From NCBI GenBank assembly GCA_963704615.1, contig OY969923.1, forward strand, positions 3,162,001 through 3,226,000: a DNA stretch of 64,000 bases, given 5' to 3'. Under the pieces are notes generated by a model that saw only the letters and a program-made list of their open reading frames with translations, ran no database searches and was not told the DNA's origin. The position numbers were made by a program, and so were the translations under genes. The DNA is from Bog-756 sp963704615 (GTDB taxonomy: Bacteria; Actinomycetota; Acidimicrobiia; Acidimicrobiales; RAAP-2). This document shows, piece by piece, positions 43,773 to 53,474 of this stretch. The first letter of the stretch is position 1, and each line of letters starts with the position of its first letter.

Positions 43773-46700
43773 CCGCCACCTTGGGCAGCGAGACCGTGGA
43801 GGAGCCGCTGCCGGATCCGTCGGAGGAGCAACAGACCATTGTCTGCGCCGACCCGTTGAGCCGGTGGACCCTGGCGTGGCTGGGCGGACTGTTCCTCGTC
43901 GTCACCTTCGTGCAGGCTCCGGGCCTCATCATCGACGACACCAAGCTGCCGGTGATCATGGCCCCTTTGGCGTGGATGCAGTCGGCATTGCACCTGTGGA
44001 ATCAAACCGTCTCGTCGGGCTCCGTTCAGGAGGAGACGTTCGGATATCTCTTCCCCATGGCGCCCTTCTTCGAGCTGATGCACCTGCTCCATGTGCCGGT
44101 CTGGTGCGCGGAACGACTCTGGCTGGCCCTCCTCCTCACCATCGGCGCGTGGGGCATCATCCGCCTGGCCGAGGCGCTCGGAATCGGCAAGCGATGGGCC
44201 CGGGTGCTCGGCGGCATCGCCTACTGCGTGGCGCCGATCGTCGTCGACTGGGCCGCGCTTTCTGGTGTTCTCCTTGCCGTCATGTTGTTGCCCTGGTTGT
44301 TGCAACCGCTGGTCGTCGGGTCACGGGAGGGTTCCCCGAGGCGAGCGGCGGCCAAGTCCGGCCTGGCCCTGGCCCTGATGGGTGGGGTGAACGCCACCGT
44401 CATCTTCTCCACTCTCCCTCTGGCGGTGATCTGGCTCCTCACCCGGGCACCCGGTCCCCGCCGACGCTCGCTCACCGGATGGTGGCTGGTGTCGGCGGTG
44501 TTGGCCTGCTTCTGGTGGGTTGTGCCCACCGTGCTCCAGGGAAAGTACGGGTACAACTACCTTCCCTACACCGAGACTGCCGCGGTCACCACCTCCACCG
44601 GGTCTACCTTCGAGGCTCTGCGCGGTGCCTCGTACTGGCAGAACTACGACGACCTGGGCGGACCGCTCGTGCCCGGCGGATGGACGCTGGTCACGTCAAG
44701 TGTGGCCATCGTGGCGACGTCGGTGGTGACGGTGCTCGGCCTGGTCGGCTTGATCCGGCGAATCCCGGAACGGTTGTTCCTGGTGGCCAGCTTGAGCTTT
44801 GGCGTGGTCGTCATCACCATCGGTTACAGCGGCGGCCTGGCCAGCCCGTTCTCATCGCCCGTCCAAAAGCTGCTGGCAGGAGCTCTCGGTCCCCTGCGGA
44901 ACGTGTCCAAGTTCTCCCCCGACGTCGCCCTGCCGTTGGCCTTGGGCCTCATCTGGGTCGTATCGACGGCCTCGATCGATGGCCTGGTGCGACGATGGCT
45001 CCCCCGATCACGACGGAGCCTGTCGGGCCCGATCATCGGAGGTGTCGCCGTGGTCGCCGTCGTGTTGGCGGCCATGCCCTTCTGGCAGCAGCAGCTCTAC
45101 CCATCCGGCGGGTTCGCGGCCATCCCTCAGTACTGGAGTCAGACGGCAAACTGGCTCGACAGCCATCAGGGACATCAAACCGCCTTGATCGTCCCCGGTG
45201 CCAACTTCGCCGAGTACACCTGGGGGAAGCCCGAGGACGAGCCGCTGTCGGTGCTCACCTCCACCTCGGTCACCGTCCGGTCCATCATCCCGTTGGGGTC
45301 CGACGGCAACACCGTCATGCTCAGCGCCGTCGAACACGCCCTGGCCACGGGGACGGCACAGCCGGGGATGGCGCAGTACCTCTCGAGGTCGGGCATCGAT
45401 TACGTGGTCGAACGCAACGATTTGAACCTCCGCCAAACCGGATCCATTCCTCCCGCCCAGGTTCATCAGGTGCTCAGCCAGACACCGGGCCTGACCGAAG
45501 TTGCCTCGTTCGGACCGTATCTGCCGATGTCTCAGGTGGCCCAGGGAGACCTGCCGGTGTACGACTCGCCCTCCTCTCTTCACCTCCGGCCGGTCGAGAT
45601 CTACAAGGTCGAGCCCGCCGTCTCCGAGGTCCAGACCTTTCCGGCGACCAATCCTCTCGTCGTCAGCGGCTCGAGTGGCTCGCTGCTCCCGCTGGCCAAC
45701 GCGGGAGTTCTGACCGGGCGGGCCGCGGTGCTGGCCGACGATCCCCACGCAGCCAAAGCTGCCTCGAAGCCCCGATCGACGTGGGTGATCACCGATGGGA
45801 ACCAGCGGACAGCCGACTCGTTCGGCAAGATCGACGACGATCAGTCCTATCTGCTCGGCCCCCGCCAACGGCTGTATGGCCTGGCCGTCAGCACCCCGCT
45901 GACCTACGGCTCGTCGGCGAGCGACTCAGAAACTGTGGCATCGCCGATCGGGGCCGCATCGGTTTCGGCCAAGTCGTACGGATCGAACACTGTCATCAAT
46001 CAGCCGTCCGAAGGTCCCGCCGCGGCATTCGACGGCGACCCCTCGACCGCCTGGGTGGGGTCGTCGTCGGCTTATTCGGTGGGCCAGTGGGTGGCGATCA
46101 CATTCGACCATGCCGTGCCGCTCACCTCGATCTCCATCACCCCCCTGGACGACACACCGCAGCGGCCCAGCATCAAGCAGGTCCTCATCACCACGGATCA
46201 GGGTTCCGTCCGCCGGTCGATTCCGATCACCAACAGCCCCGTCGAAGTCAGCGTCGCTCCGGGTCTGACACAGCATCTGATGATCATGATCAAGGGTGTT
46301 CGTCGCCCCAAACACCCGGCCGCACCACAGCTGGGGGCGGGCATCACCGACGTGGCCATCCCCGGGGTCTCCTTCCATGAGGCCATGCAACTCCCCACCG
46401 ATGAGTTGTCGGCCTTTTCGAGCGCGATCCACGGGTCACCCATCCTCGATCTCGACGACCCGATCACCAATCCCAATCTCGATTTCACCGGCCCGACGAC
46501 CATCGCGGAACCAATCCCCCGAAAGTTCGCTCTCCCCCAATCCCTGTCCGCCACCATCACCGGTGTGGCAGAGCCCGTACCCGGACCGGCGCTCGAGAAC
46601 CTGCTCTCCACTGTCGCCACACCCCCCGACCAGTCGCTCCAGGTCACAGCCAGCTCGTGGCTCCGAGACCTGCCCCGATTCAGGCCCGAGAACGCGGTCG

Positions 46701-48010
46701 AGAGTTCCTCCTCGCCCTGGATCGCCGGGATCGACGATCCCGATCCCTCGCTCACCCTCCAATGGAACGGCGTGCGATCGGTGGGATCCATCTCACTCGG
46801 GCTCTCCTCACAAGCCAGTCGGCCTCGGCAGGTGACCATCACCAGCCCCGCGGGAAGCCGAGTCGTTGACGTTCCCGCCAACGGAGGGGAGATCTCCTTC
46901 GCCCCGATGACGACTGAATCCCTGACGATCCACTTCAGTGCGGTCATCACCAAGGTGGGGAAGGTCCCCACCGGTCTCGTCACCGTGGGGCTGCCGGCGC
47001 CCTCACCGATTGCCCTGCCGGTCGGCCTGGCATCGATCAGTATTCCGGCGGTCACCGACCACACCCCGACCGCGCCGGCGCCCAGCACGCCGATCGACCT
47101 GGCCTGTGGCACCGGACCGGTGGTGCAAATCGACGGCACCCCGGTGGAGACCTCGATCAGCGGAACGCTCGGCAACCTCATCGATCTCCAGCCCATGAAC
47201 TTGACCGGGTGCACCCCGACGGTGGCTCTGGCGGCGGGAAGGCACGTCATCTCGTTCCCCTCCGGAAGTGCCCTCCGCATGACCGGGCTGCTCCTCCGCA
47301 GCCCGCAGTCCGGCGTCTTTCCCCCCCAGAACCCCGCGATCCGGAGCGTCCGGATCACTTCTTGGTCGCCGGCAAAGCGCACCCTGGCCGTCGGAGCCGG
47401 AGGAGCGACCTACGTCCAGGTGGCCGACAACTTCAGCCCGGGCTGGGTGGCCACGCTCGGCGGCCGGACGCTGGCTCCGGTGCGCCTCGACGGCTGGGAA
47501 CAAGGCTGGATCGTCCCGGCCGGCGACGCTGGTACCGTGACCATGATCTTCACGCCGGACCACGCCTATCGTGTCGCACTCCTCCTCGGCGCGCTTCTCC
47601 TCGTGCTGTTGGGCCTCCTTGCCTTCGCCGGCCCCAACCGCTCCCGAGAGGATCCGATCGGCCAACGCCGACGGTTGCCGGTCTGGCTTCTGGCCTCGGG
47701 GGCGGCAATCGTGGCCCTCTGTGTCGGCGGCGTGCTGGTGTTTCTGTTGGTCCCCCTGATAGCCATTGCCCACCGATGGGGGAGCCGAGCAATGGCAGCC
47801 ATCGGGGGCGGCGCCTTTCTCATCGCCGGAATCATCGTCGCCGCCCATCCCGCGACCGTCGCTGCGGCCCACGGAGGAGCCTTCGGTACGCCCGCCCAGT
47901 TCTTCTCCGTCCTGGCCCTCTGCGCACTCCTCAGCGCGGTTGTGGTCGGCGAACGACGACCGGGGCTCGGCGCGGGGTCGTCAACGGTGGCGGCGGAGCA
48001 GCCCTCCTGA
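43769..48010 (+). CDS. aftD: AftD-like alpha-(1->3)-arabinofuranosyltransferase (DUF3367)
   Basis: The 1413-residue protein matches mycobacterial AftD in size and layout. Residues 1-450 form a multi-helix GT-C core that opens with GLIIDDTKLPVIMAPL (first luminal loop, Asp pair likely catalytic or donor-binding) and continues GYLFPMAPFFELMHLLHVP. Residues 560-1250 are a long extracytoplasmic part with carbohydrate-binding modules: F5/8-type discoidin-like regions near 745-840 (AAAFDGDPSTAWVG) and 965-1060 (RPENAVESSSSPWIAG). Four C-terminal helices (about 1268-1395) end the chain. AftD adds arabinofuranose to arabinogalactan or lipoarabinomannan from decaprenyl-phosphoarabinose. Whether this organism makes arabinan is an inference. 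Confidence 0.82.
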   Translation: MTATLGSETVEEPLPDPSEEQQTIVCADPLSRWTLAWLGGLFLVVTFVQAPGLIIDDTKLPVIMAPLAWMQSALHLWNQTVSSGSVQEETFGYLFPMAPFFELMHLLHVPVWCAERLWLALLLTIGAWGIIRLAEALGIGKRWARVLGGIAYCVAPIVVDWAALSGVLLAVMLLPWLLQPLVVGSREGSPRRAAAKSGLALALMGGVNATVIFSTLPLAVIWLLTRAPGPRRRSLTGWWLVSAVLACFWWVVPTVLQGKYGYNYLPYTETAAVTTSTGSTFEALRGASYWQNYDDLGGPLVPGGWTLVTSSVAIVATSVVTVLGLVGLIRRIPERLFLVASLSFGVVVITIGYSGGLASPFSSPVQKLLAGALGPLRNVSKFSPDVALPLALGLIWVVSTASIDGLVRRWLPRSRRSLSGPIIGGVAVVAVVLAAMPFWQQQLYPSGGFAAIPQYWSQTANWLDSHQGHQTALIVPGANFAEYTWGKPEDEPLSVLTSTSVTVRSIIPLGSDGNTVMLSAVEHALATGTAQPGMAQYLSRSGIDYVVERNDLNLRQTGSIPPAQVHQVLSQTPGLTEVASFGPYLPMSQVAQGDLPVYDSPSSLHLRPVEIYKVEPAVSEVQTFPATNPLVVSGSSGSLLPLANAGVLTGRAAVLADDPHAAKAASKPRSTWVITDGNQRTADSFGKIDDDQSYLLGPRQRLYGLAVSTPLTYGSSASDSETVASPIGAASVSAKSYGSNTVINQPSEGPAAAFDGDPSTAWVGSSSAYSVGQWVAITFDHAVPLTSISITPLDDTPQRPSIKQVLITTDQGSVRRSIPITNSPVEVSVAPGLTQHLMIMIKGVRRPKHPAAPQLGAGITDVAIPGVSFHEAMQLPTDELSAFSSAIHGSPILDLDDPITNPNLDFTGPTTIAEPIPRKFALPQSLSATITGVAEPVPGPALENLLSTVATPPDQSLQVTASSWLRDLPRFRPENAVESSSSPWIAGIDDPDPSLTLQWNGVRSVGSISLGLSSQASRPRQVTITSPAGSRVVDVPANGGEISFAPMTTESLTIHFSAVITKVGKVPTGLVTVGLPAPSPIALPVGLASISIPAVTDHTPTAPAPSTPIDLACGTGPVVQIDGTPVETSISGTLGNLIDLQPMNLTGCTPTVALAAGRHVISFPSGSALRMTGLLLRSPQSGVFPPQNPAIRSVRITSWSPAKRTLAVGAGGATYVQVADNFSPGWVATLGGRTLAPVRLDGWEQGWIVPAGDAGTVTMIFTPDHAYRVALLLGALLLVLLGLLAFAGPNRSREDPIGQRRRLPVWLLASGAAIVALCVGGVLVFLLVPLIAIAHRWGSRAMAAIGGGAFLIAGIIVAAHPATVAAAHGGAFGTPAQFFSVLALCALLSAVVVGERRPGLGAGSSTVAAEQPS

Positions 48011-48030
48011 CCCTCGGGTGCCGCCTCGGA

Positions 48031-50142
48031 TCACCCGCCGGCGGCCAGTACACAAGAGACGGTCCGCTCGACGGCCACCGCTCCGCGATTCGGCAACCCG
48101 GCCGTGCAGCGAGCGTAGCTGGTTGCGCTCGGAAACCGGGCAGGGACATCGGTATCGACACCGCGCCAGACCCAGGCGTCGGCAACGTGCACCGGTTGTG
48201 CCCCGGTTGCCGCGGCAATCAGACCGGCCATGGCGGTGACTGATGCCACCTGATCGTAAGCCGGCAACTCGGGTTGGTCAGGCAGCACGACCATGGTCAC
48301 TCCCCATTCGGACAGAGCCCGGTGCACCGCGGCGATGTCCGACGATGTGACAACGGGCATGGAACCGTAGGCGAACGTCACCTCGGTGATGACGGTCTGT
48401 CCCTGATTCTCACCGGCCCGATGGTGGAGTCCGGCGCCAAGGCCACCGGACCCGACAATGGAGGTGCGTTGACCTCCCAACGCCTGCCAGGTGAGGGCCG
48501 CCTGCTTCCAGCCGATGGCGAACGGGTAGCGGTGACCATTGTCGGCCCGCCAGGCGAGACCGGGCTTGGTCACCGTAAACGGTGCCGGGAGAGCGAGGAC
48601 GACCGGGTGGCCAGGCAGCCGCGGCGCCACGGTACGGAACCAGGTGGGGAGAACGACCGGTTGGACTGTCAGGGGGATGGTCTTGGCCAGAGAGACACCG
48701 GGGAAAACGATCGCCACTGCCGCGACCACCAACGCGACGAGAGCGCCGGCCCACCTGGCGCTCGGCTTTCCCCGTCCAGTCGAGGGCCCTGGCCTGGCCG
48801 TGCTCGCCCCCACCCCGACCCGCCAGTTCACCGAGACCCGGACGCGGTCGACCACGACGCCCAGCACGACAGCGACCGTCAGATAGGCGAACAGGACGAA
48901 GTGGAGTGGCTCGATGTCGTCGACGAAAGGGAGCGCGGCCAGAAAAGGACCCGAGGCCATGGCCAAGAGGAAAGTCGCCAGGGCGAGACCCCCGAAGAAC
49001 CACAGAAGTCGGTCTCGCCGCCAGATGACGAGGCCTGCGCCACAGACGGCGAAGACTCCGACCCCAAAATACTGACTGAAATACATGGCGTTGAGAACGG
49101 GTCCCTGGTAACCGCCAACGATCCGTTGCCACTGATCGCCCGCCGATGAGGGGATCAAGAAGTCCACCAAGGATGCCATGTACGAGTTCAGGTGCAGGCC
49201 GGGGTGGACCACCTGCGAGAAGTGAGCCGGTCCGGCGAGTCCATACCACGCCGGATAGATCAGGAGAACGAGAGCCGTGACCGCGGCCGCCACGATCCCG
49301 ACAGCGGCTGGTCGCGCGTGCTCCCGCAGAGCGACCGGATCCCGCTTCGTTGCATAGACGACAACTATCACGAGGCCGACGGCGATCTCGATGAACATGA
49401 GAAGAAGGACCTCGAGTCCGATGAAGAACTGAAGACAGATCAGCAGACCCAGGACGATCCCGGTGGCCACAGGCCGTCGCCGCTGACGGATCAACAATTC
49501 GTCGAGGCAGATGATCACAAGAGGCGGTATGGCGACCATCCCGAAGTCCAGGTGGGCGACGCTGAGATTGGACAGAACGAATGGCGAGAATCCGTAGAAC
49601 AGGCCGGAAACAAACGCGGCCGGGGCCCACGGCACCCATCGGCGCACCAACGCGAACATGGCGAGAGCCGACAGGACGGGGCTCAGAGTCAAACCGACGT
49701 TGAGTCCGGCAACCGACCCGAAGAGCCAGGTGATGGGAGCCAACACGATTCCGTAGGAGGCGAAGATGAGGTTGATGCCGGTCGGATACCCCACAGTCGT
49801 CGAATAGAGAGGGTTCAGGCCATGGGTGATGGCGTAGGGCGGCCACGCCGTGAACCAGATCGATGTGGATGAGTCTCCGCACCCGCACGTGGTGGTCGAG
49901 GTCGGATGGCCGGTCCACACGTGCGCCCAGACGATCAGTGACAGCAGGAGATAGAGGCCCCCGGCGATCAGATAGGGAAAGACCGGATGGGAAGACCTCT
50001 CGTGGACCTCGCTCGGCCGAGCCAACTCAGAAGTACCACTTCTGACACTGGAGCGAGGCTGTTCCACTGATGTTCCCAAACCCACTGTCGAAGCATCGGC
50101 CTCGACGGCGTCCGCCACTGTCAATTGACGGTCCGAATCCAT
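48031..50142 (-). CDS. Large membrane protein, GT-C-like (paralogue A)
   Basis: The 703-residue protein has one N-terminal helix (about 54-73), then a luminal signature TTTCGCGDSSTSIWFTAWPP with HGLNPLYS and YPTGINL, about eleven further helices to residue 480, and a soluble C-terminal domain (about 500-703). The Asp after the CGCG pair in the first luminal loop resembles the acidic residue of GT-C glycosyltransferases, but no family was recognised. It is about equally long as, and clearly homologous to, the protein at 57466; both share the C-terminal ALSEWGVTMVVLPDQP/ALHEWGVTMVVIPDQP block. It is convergent with aftD, 20 bp apart. Confidence 0.75.
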   Translation of the reverse strand: MDSDRQLTVADAVEADASTVGLGTSVEQPRSSVRSGTSELARPSEVHERSSHPVFPYLIAGGLYLLLSLIVWAHVWTGHPTSTTTCGCGDSSTSIWFTAWPPYAITHGLNPLYSTTVGYPTGINLIFASYGIVLAPITWLFGSVAGLNVGLTLSPVLSALAMFALVRRWVPWAPAAFVSGLFYGFSPFVLSNLSVAHLDFGMVAIPPLVIICLDELLIRQRRRPVATGIVLGLLICLQFFIGLEVLLLMFIEIAVGLVIVVVYATKRDPVALREHARPAAVGIVAAAVTALVLLIYPAWYGLAGPAHFSQVVHPGLHLNSYMASLVDFLIPSSAGDQWQRIVGGYQGPVLNAMYFSQYFGVGVFAVCGAGLVIWRRDRLLWFFGGLALATFLLAMASGPFLAALPFVDDIEPLHFVLFAYLTVAVVLGVVVDRVRVSVNWRVGVGASTARPGPSTGRGKPSARWAGALVALVVAAVAIVFPGVSLAKTIPLTVQPVVLPTWFRTVAPRLPGHPVVLALPAPFTVTKPGLAWRADNGHRYPFAIGWKQAALTWQALGGQRTSIVGSGGLGAGLHHRAGENQGQTVITEVTFAYGSMPVVTSSDIAAVHRALSEWGVTMVVLPDQPELPAYDQVASVTAMAGLIAAATGAQPVHVADAWVWRGVDTDVPARFPSATSYARCTAGLPNRGAVAVERTVSCVLAAGG

Positions 50143-50427
50143 TCTCGTGGCAGTCTAGATGCGCCACACTGCTGCGGCGTTTCATGATCGAGGACAAGGG
50201 CAAGACGGTCGGTGTGGCGAGGGGATGGGGCGGATCCAAACCGCGGCGTCGATCATCATCGAGGTCGTCACCACGCGCAAACCTCTGGCTGCACACCATC
50301 TCGATGGCGAGACGACAGTCAGCGTTCAACACCACGAAGAGTGAAACACTGGGCTGGCCGGTCCTCGAGCCATCGTCCCTGAAGATGAGAGAAGATACGG
50401 GACATCCCGAACAGAGGGCAATCTGAC

Positions 50428-51189
50428 GTGCGCGTTGCATCCAAGGTCATGAGTTGGGTTCCGGATCGATTGCTCGTCCCTTCGATCGCCTGGCAGTTTC
50501 GCTTCAGCGAGCCTGAGCTGGGACGACTCGATGAGTTCGTCCCGAGCCATCGAGGGGCGGTCGACGTGGGGGTGTGGTGGGGCCCCTGGTCGTGGTGGCT
50601 GGCGCGGCGGGTCCCGAAAGTCGATTCCTTCGAGGCAAATCCCGATCTGGTCGCTCACCTGTCGGCGGTGATGCCATCAAATGTGAGTCTTCATCCCATC
50701 GCGCTCAGCAATCGGTCGGGCGAATCTGACCTCTGGGTCCCTATCGGGGGAATGGGCACGGAAGGACGCTCTTCCCTCGAGTCTGGAAGCCGGATCACAT
50801 CGGCCTGGAAGAAACAGACGGTCGTGACCAATCGATTGGATGACTTCGAGCTCGGGGACGTCGGATTCCTCAAGATTGACGTCGAAGGCCATGAATACTC
50901 CGTCCTGCAGGGTGCAGAGAAGCTCCTCGACACGCAGCGACCAACGGTGATGGTCGAAATCGAGCACTTCCCTGATCGACACAACTCGCTCGACACGATC
51001 GTAAAGTTTTTCGCCGATCGCTCCTACAGTGCTGAGTTCCTGCAGAGGGGCCGTTGGCACCCTGTCGAAGAGTTGGATCGCCAAGCCATGCGGAGAATGG
51101 CGAGAAGCGTTGCCCGGCATGGCTACGGGACGAACCTCGTCCTCTATGCGCGTCGGTACGTTCACAACTTCGTCTTCAAGCCTCACTGA
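50428..51189 (+). CDS. FkbM-family methyltransferase
   Basis: The 253-residue protein (GTG 50428) carries the FkbM signature: the motif AVDVGVWWGPWSWWLA binding SAM, and the catalytic-region FLKIDVEGHEYSVLQGAEKLL. FkbM enzymes O-methylate sugars or polyketides. Here the glycan context suggests a sugar-modifying role. It overlaps the end of the convergent GT-A-like gene by 14 bp. Confidence 0.88.
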   Translation: MRVASKVMSWVPDRLLVPSIAWQFRFSEPELGRLDEFVPSHRGAVDVGVWWGPWSWWLARRVPKVDSFEANPDLVAHLSAVMPSNVSLHPIALSNRSGESDLWVPIGGMGTEGRSSLESGSRITSAWKKQTVVTNRLDDFELGDVGFLKIDVEGHEYSVLQGAEKLLDTQRPTVMVEIEHFPDRHNSLDTIVKFFADRSYSAEFLQRGRWHPVEELDRQAMRRMARSVARHGYGTNLVLYARRYVHNFVFKPH

Positions 51190-52126
51190 TCTCGTCATTC
51201 CGGGGATCGTCGCTGGAGGCGTCGAACCTACGATAGAAGGTCGCGTCCGCCAGCAGGGTGCGGTACACCTTTTGTTGAAGTGCATCGGCCTTCTTGTCTG
51301 ACCGAGCGCGGAGCCAGTTCAGGTAGCGTCGCCGCTGCTTATCCCACGAGACAAGCGAGGCGGACTTCAACGTGGAAAAGTGCCTGGGGCGCAGACGGGT
51401 GACCAGAACCGGTTTGCGGGCCACGGTTGCCATCCAACCCTCGAGGCTTCGGCCCCAATGCCAGTCACGCGAGCCTTCCCGGGACCGCACTTCGACGTGG
51501 TAGTTAAGACGGGACCGACGTTTGCGGAACCCAGCGCCGTGATGGTAGATGCGGTGGTCGTAGATACCGAACCAGAGTGGATCGGGGTCGAAGGTGTTGG
51601 TCCGAAGGAGCGGGAGCCACTCACGATCGTGGTCAGCCAGTTGATGCAAGAGATTGCCGCCGACATCGGTCGTGATCTCTCCCACAGAGTTCACCCACGA
51701 ACCACCCTCCCTCCAATCCCCACCGATTAATTCCCAGAATCGACAGGTGGTGAAGCAAAAGCAGGGGTGAGGCTGAGGGTCGCCCAAGTTCTCATCGCGC
51801 CGAACGGCGGCGAGAGGTACCACCGTCAGCGTGCTCTCCATCCAGCCCCCGATGGGTCGGATCGGAAAAGCGTCACCATCGAGGAATACCAGCAGATCGG
51901 TGGGATCGGATTGTTCGATCACAATCCGGGCAAGGGCATTGAGTTTCTCAGCATGACTACCCTCGAGATCTTCGGCATAGTGGAACCTGCGTCTGATTGC
52001 CACATCATCAATGCCATTCAGTGACGCAAATATGCGATACGGCTCATTGAGATTCCGCTCTAGGTACCGCAGCTGAGGTTCGATCCACTTCTTTGATTGC
52101 CAGTGGACAGTGACGATATTCAACAT
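51176..52126 (-). CDS. GT-A-like glycosyltransferase of unrecognised family
   Basis: The 316-residue protein from ATG 52126 (MLNIVTVHWQSKKWIEPQLRYL) has a first beta strand and helix of a GT-A fold, an EKLNALARIVI segment, and a DXD-like LLVFLDGDAFPI near residue 90. The C-terminus is basic and helical (LKSASLVSWDKQRRRYLNWLRARSDKKADALQQK). An upstream in-frame start at 52195 exists without a ribosome site. Donor and acceptor are unknown; the neighbourhood of two O-methyltransferases points to a decorated glycan. Confidence 0.65.
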   Translation of the reverse strand: MLNIVTVHWQSKKWIEPQLRYLERNLNEPYRIFASLNGIDDVAIRRRFHYAEDLEGSHAEKLNALARIVIEQSDPTDLLVFLDGDAFPIRPIGGWMESTLTVVPLAAVRRDENLGDPQPHPCFCFTTCRFWELIGGDWREGGSWVNSVGEITTDVGGNLLHQLADHDREWLPLLRTNTFDPDPLWFGIYDHRIYHHGAGFRKRRSRLNYHVEVRSREGSRDWHWGRSLEGWMATVARKPVLVTRLRPRHFSTLKSASLVSWDKQRRRYLNWLRARSDKKADALQQKVYRTLLADATFYRRFDASSDDPRNDEISEA

Positions 52127-52319
52127 GCCGTATTTATCATTCTGAAGCCATACCTCAACATGCTTCGGAACGCGACCGATGTCCATTCGGCACATCCACT
52201 GCGTTCATGATCCGAGAAGACTAGTTGTGGCGTCCACTGGTCGGGGATGGGCACGAAGTTTGGGTGGCAACGTACTTCACCCACCAAGCTGGTTCGACCA
52301 GACTGGTACCATCCACCGG

Positions 52320-53168
52320 GTGGAGCCGGCAGAAGATCTCTACCTGGACCTGCTGGCACGTACGCTGACGAGAGCATTGTTCGAAGAGAACGACCGGGTG
52401 ATTGGCGTTCGCTCTTCAGTGCCAGGAAAGACCGAGCCTCGCCTACTCACCTATGCCGACCGTCTGGCGCCCTTGTTTGGCAAACTGCGGCTTGAGCTGG
52501 CCTACAAGCGCCCCTTCGACCCGTCGACTCGGGACACCGGGCGTGATTGGCCGGCCCGGGCCGAGACGATGGTCGGCCTTCAGCGTCTGGCGAACGCCCG
52601 CTTTTGCATCGAGCGTGTGTTGGCGGACGCTATTCCCGGTGACATTATCGAGACGGGGGTTTGGCGAGGTGGCATGTCCATCTTCATGAAAGGAGTCCTT
52701 GCCGCCCACGGTGACGCCGATCGCACGGTGTGGTTGGCAGATTCGTTCGAAGGGCTGCCGCCTCCAGATCCGGCGAACTACCCTGCAGACCGCCAACTTG
52801 ACTTGTCCAGCTACGAGATTCTGTCCGTCGGGGTGGAACAAGTCCGACACAGTTTCGAGCGCTACGGGCTCATGGATGATCGCGTCCGATTCATAGTCGG
52901 TTGGTTCCGCGACACGCTCGACCGTGCTCCCATTCGCGATTTGTCCATCCTCCGTCTGGACGGCGATCTCTATGAGTCCACGATCCAGGCGCTGGAACCG
53001 CTCTATCCCAAGCTCTCGCCCGGCGGTTATTGCATTATCGATGATTACGGCTCGGTCAACGCTTGCGCCGCCGCAGTCACGGATTACAGAAAAGATCATG
53101 GCATCGAAGACGAGATCCTCGATATCGACGGTGCTGGGATCTACTGGCGTAAGTCCAGCCCAACCTAG
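52320..53168 (+). CDS. TylF/MycF-family O-methyltransferase
   Basis: The 282-residue protein (GTG 52320) starts VEPAEDLYLDLLARTLTRALF, the typical N-terminus of macrocin-type O-methyltransferases. It has IIETGVWRGGMSIFMKGVL (SAM site), LADSFEGLPPPDP, and the metal-site region LRLDGDLYESTIQALEPLY plus GGYCIIDDYGS. These enzymes methylate deoxysugar hydroxyls. The frame is open to 52179 but that part overlaps the divergent gene and looks non-coding. No ribosome site is clear. It is followed by a 306-bp gap. Confidence 0.85.
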   Translation: MEPAEDLYLDLLARTLTRALFEENDRVIGVRSSVPGKTEPRLLTYADRLAPLFGKLRLELAYKRPFDPSTRDTGRDWPARAETMVGLQRLANARFCIERVLADAIPGDIIETGVWRGGMSIFMKGVLAAHGDADRTVWLADSFEGLPPPDPANYPADRQLDLSSYEILSVGVEQVRHSFERYGLMDDRVRFIVGWFRDTLDRAPIRDLSILRLDGDLYESTIQALEPLYPKLSPGGYCIIDDYGSVNACAAAVTDYRKDHGIEDEILDIDGAGIYWRKSSPT

Positions 53169-53474
53169 GCGTGGCCCGAAAAGACGCACTCCGTCCGGTC
53201 TCCTGTCTCACGTCAGACCCGCCGTGAACGTCACGCCGTCGTGTGGCGATTTGGCACGGGGGGACCTTCCAAACGACTGAGCGCGATCGTAACTCCAAGA
53301 AAGTCCCCGGTTCGTGGCTTGTCGGCCCCGATTTCCGGGCCGGAAGCCTCCGACCCATATAAGGAGAGTACGATCAGTCGCCGCGTGTCGTTACGGACAA
53401 CGCTCGGCGCAGAACGGTGAGACGGGAATCGGTTGGAATCAGGAACGCAGACAGATTCACATGCGGTAGGGGTA
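53169..53474. other. Non-coding gap, no gene seen
   Basis: About 306 bp with no credible reading frame. A TATAAGGAGAG stretch lies near 53356-53366 but leads to no start codon at proper spacing. A TTG at 53433 in frame with the following membrane protein is an alternative start. Confidence 0.35.

Noticed and set aside
43540..46380. Long plus-strand frame (946 codons) inside aftD
   Set aside because: The frame is dominated by Arg, Pro, Gly and His and has no family resemblance. The aftD frame carries recognisable DUF3367 and discoidin-like motifs.
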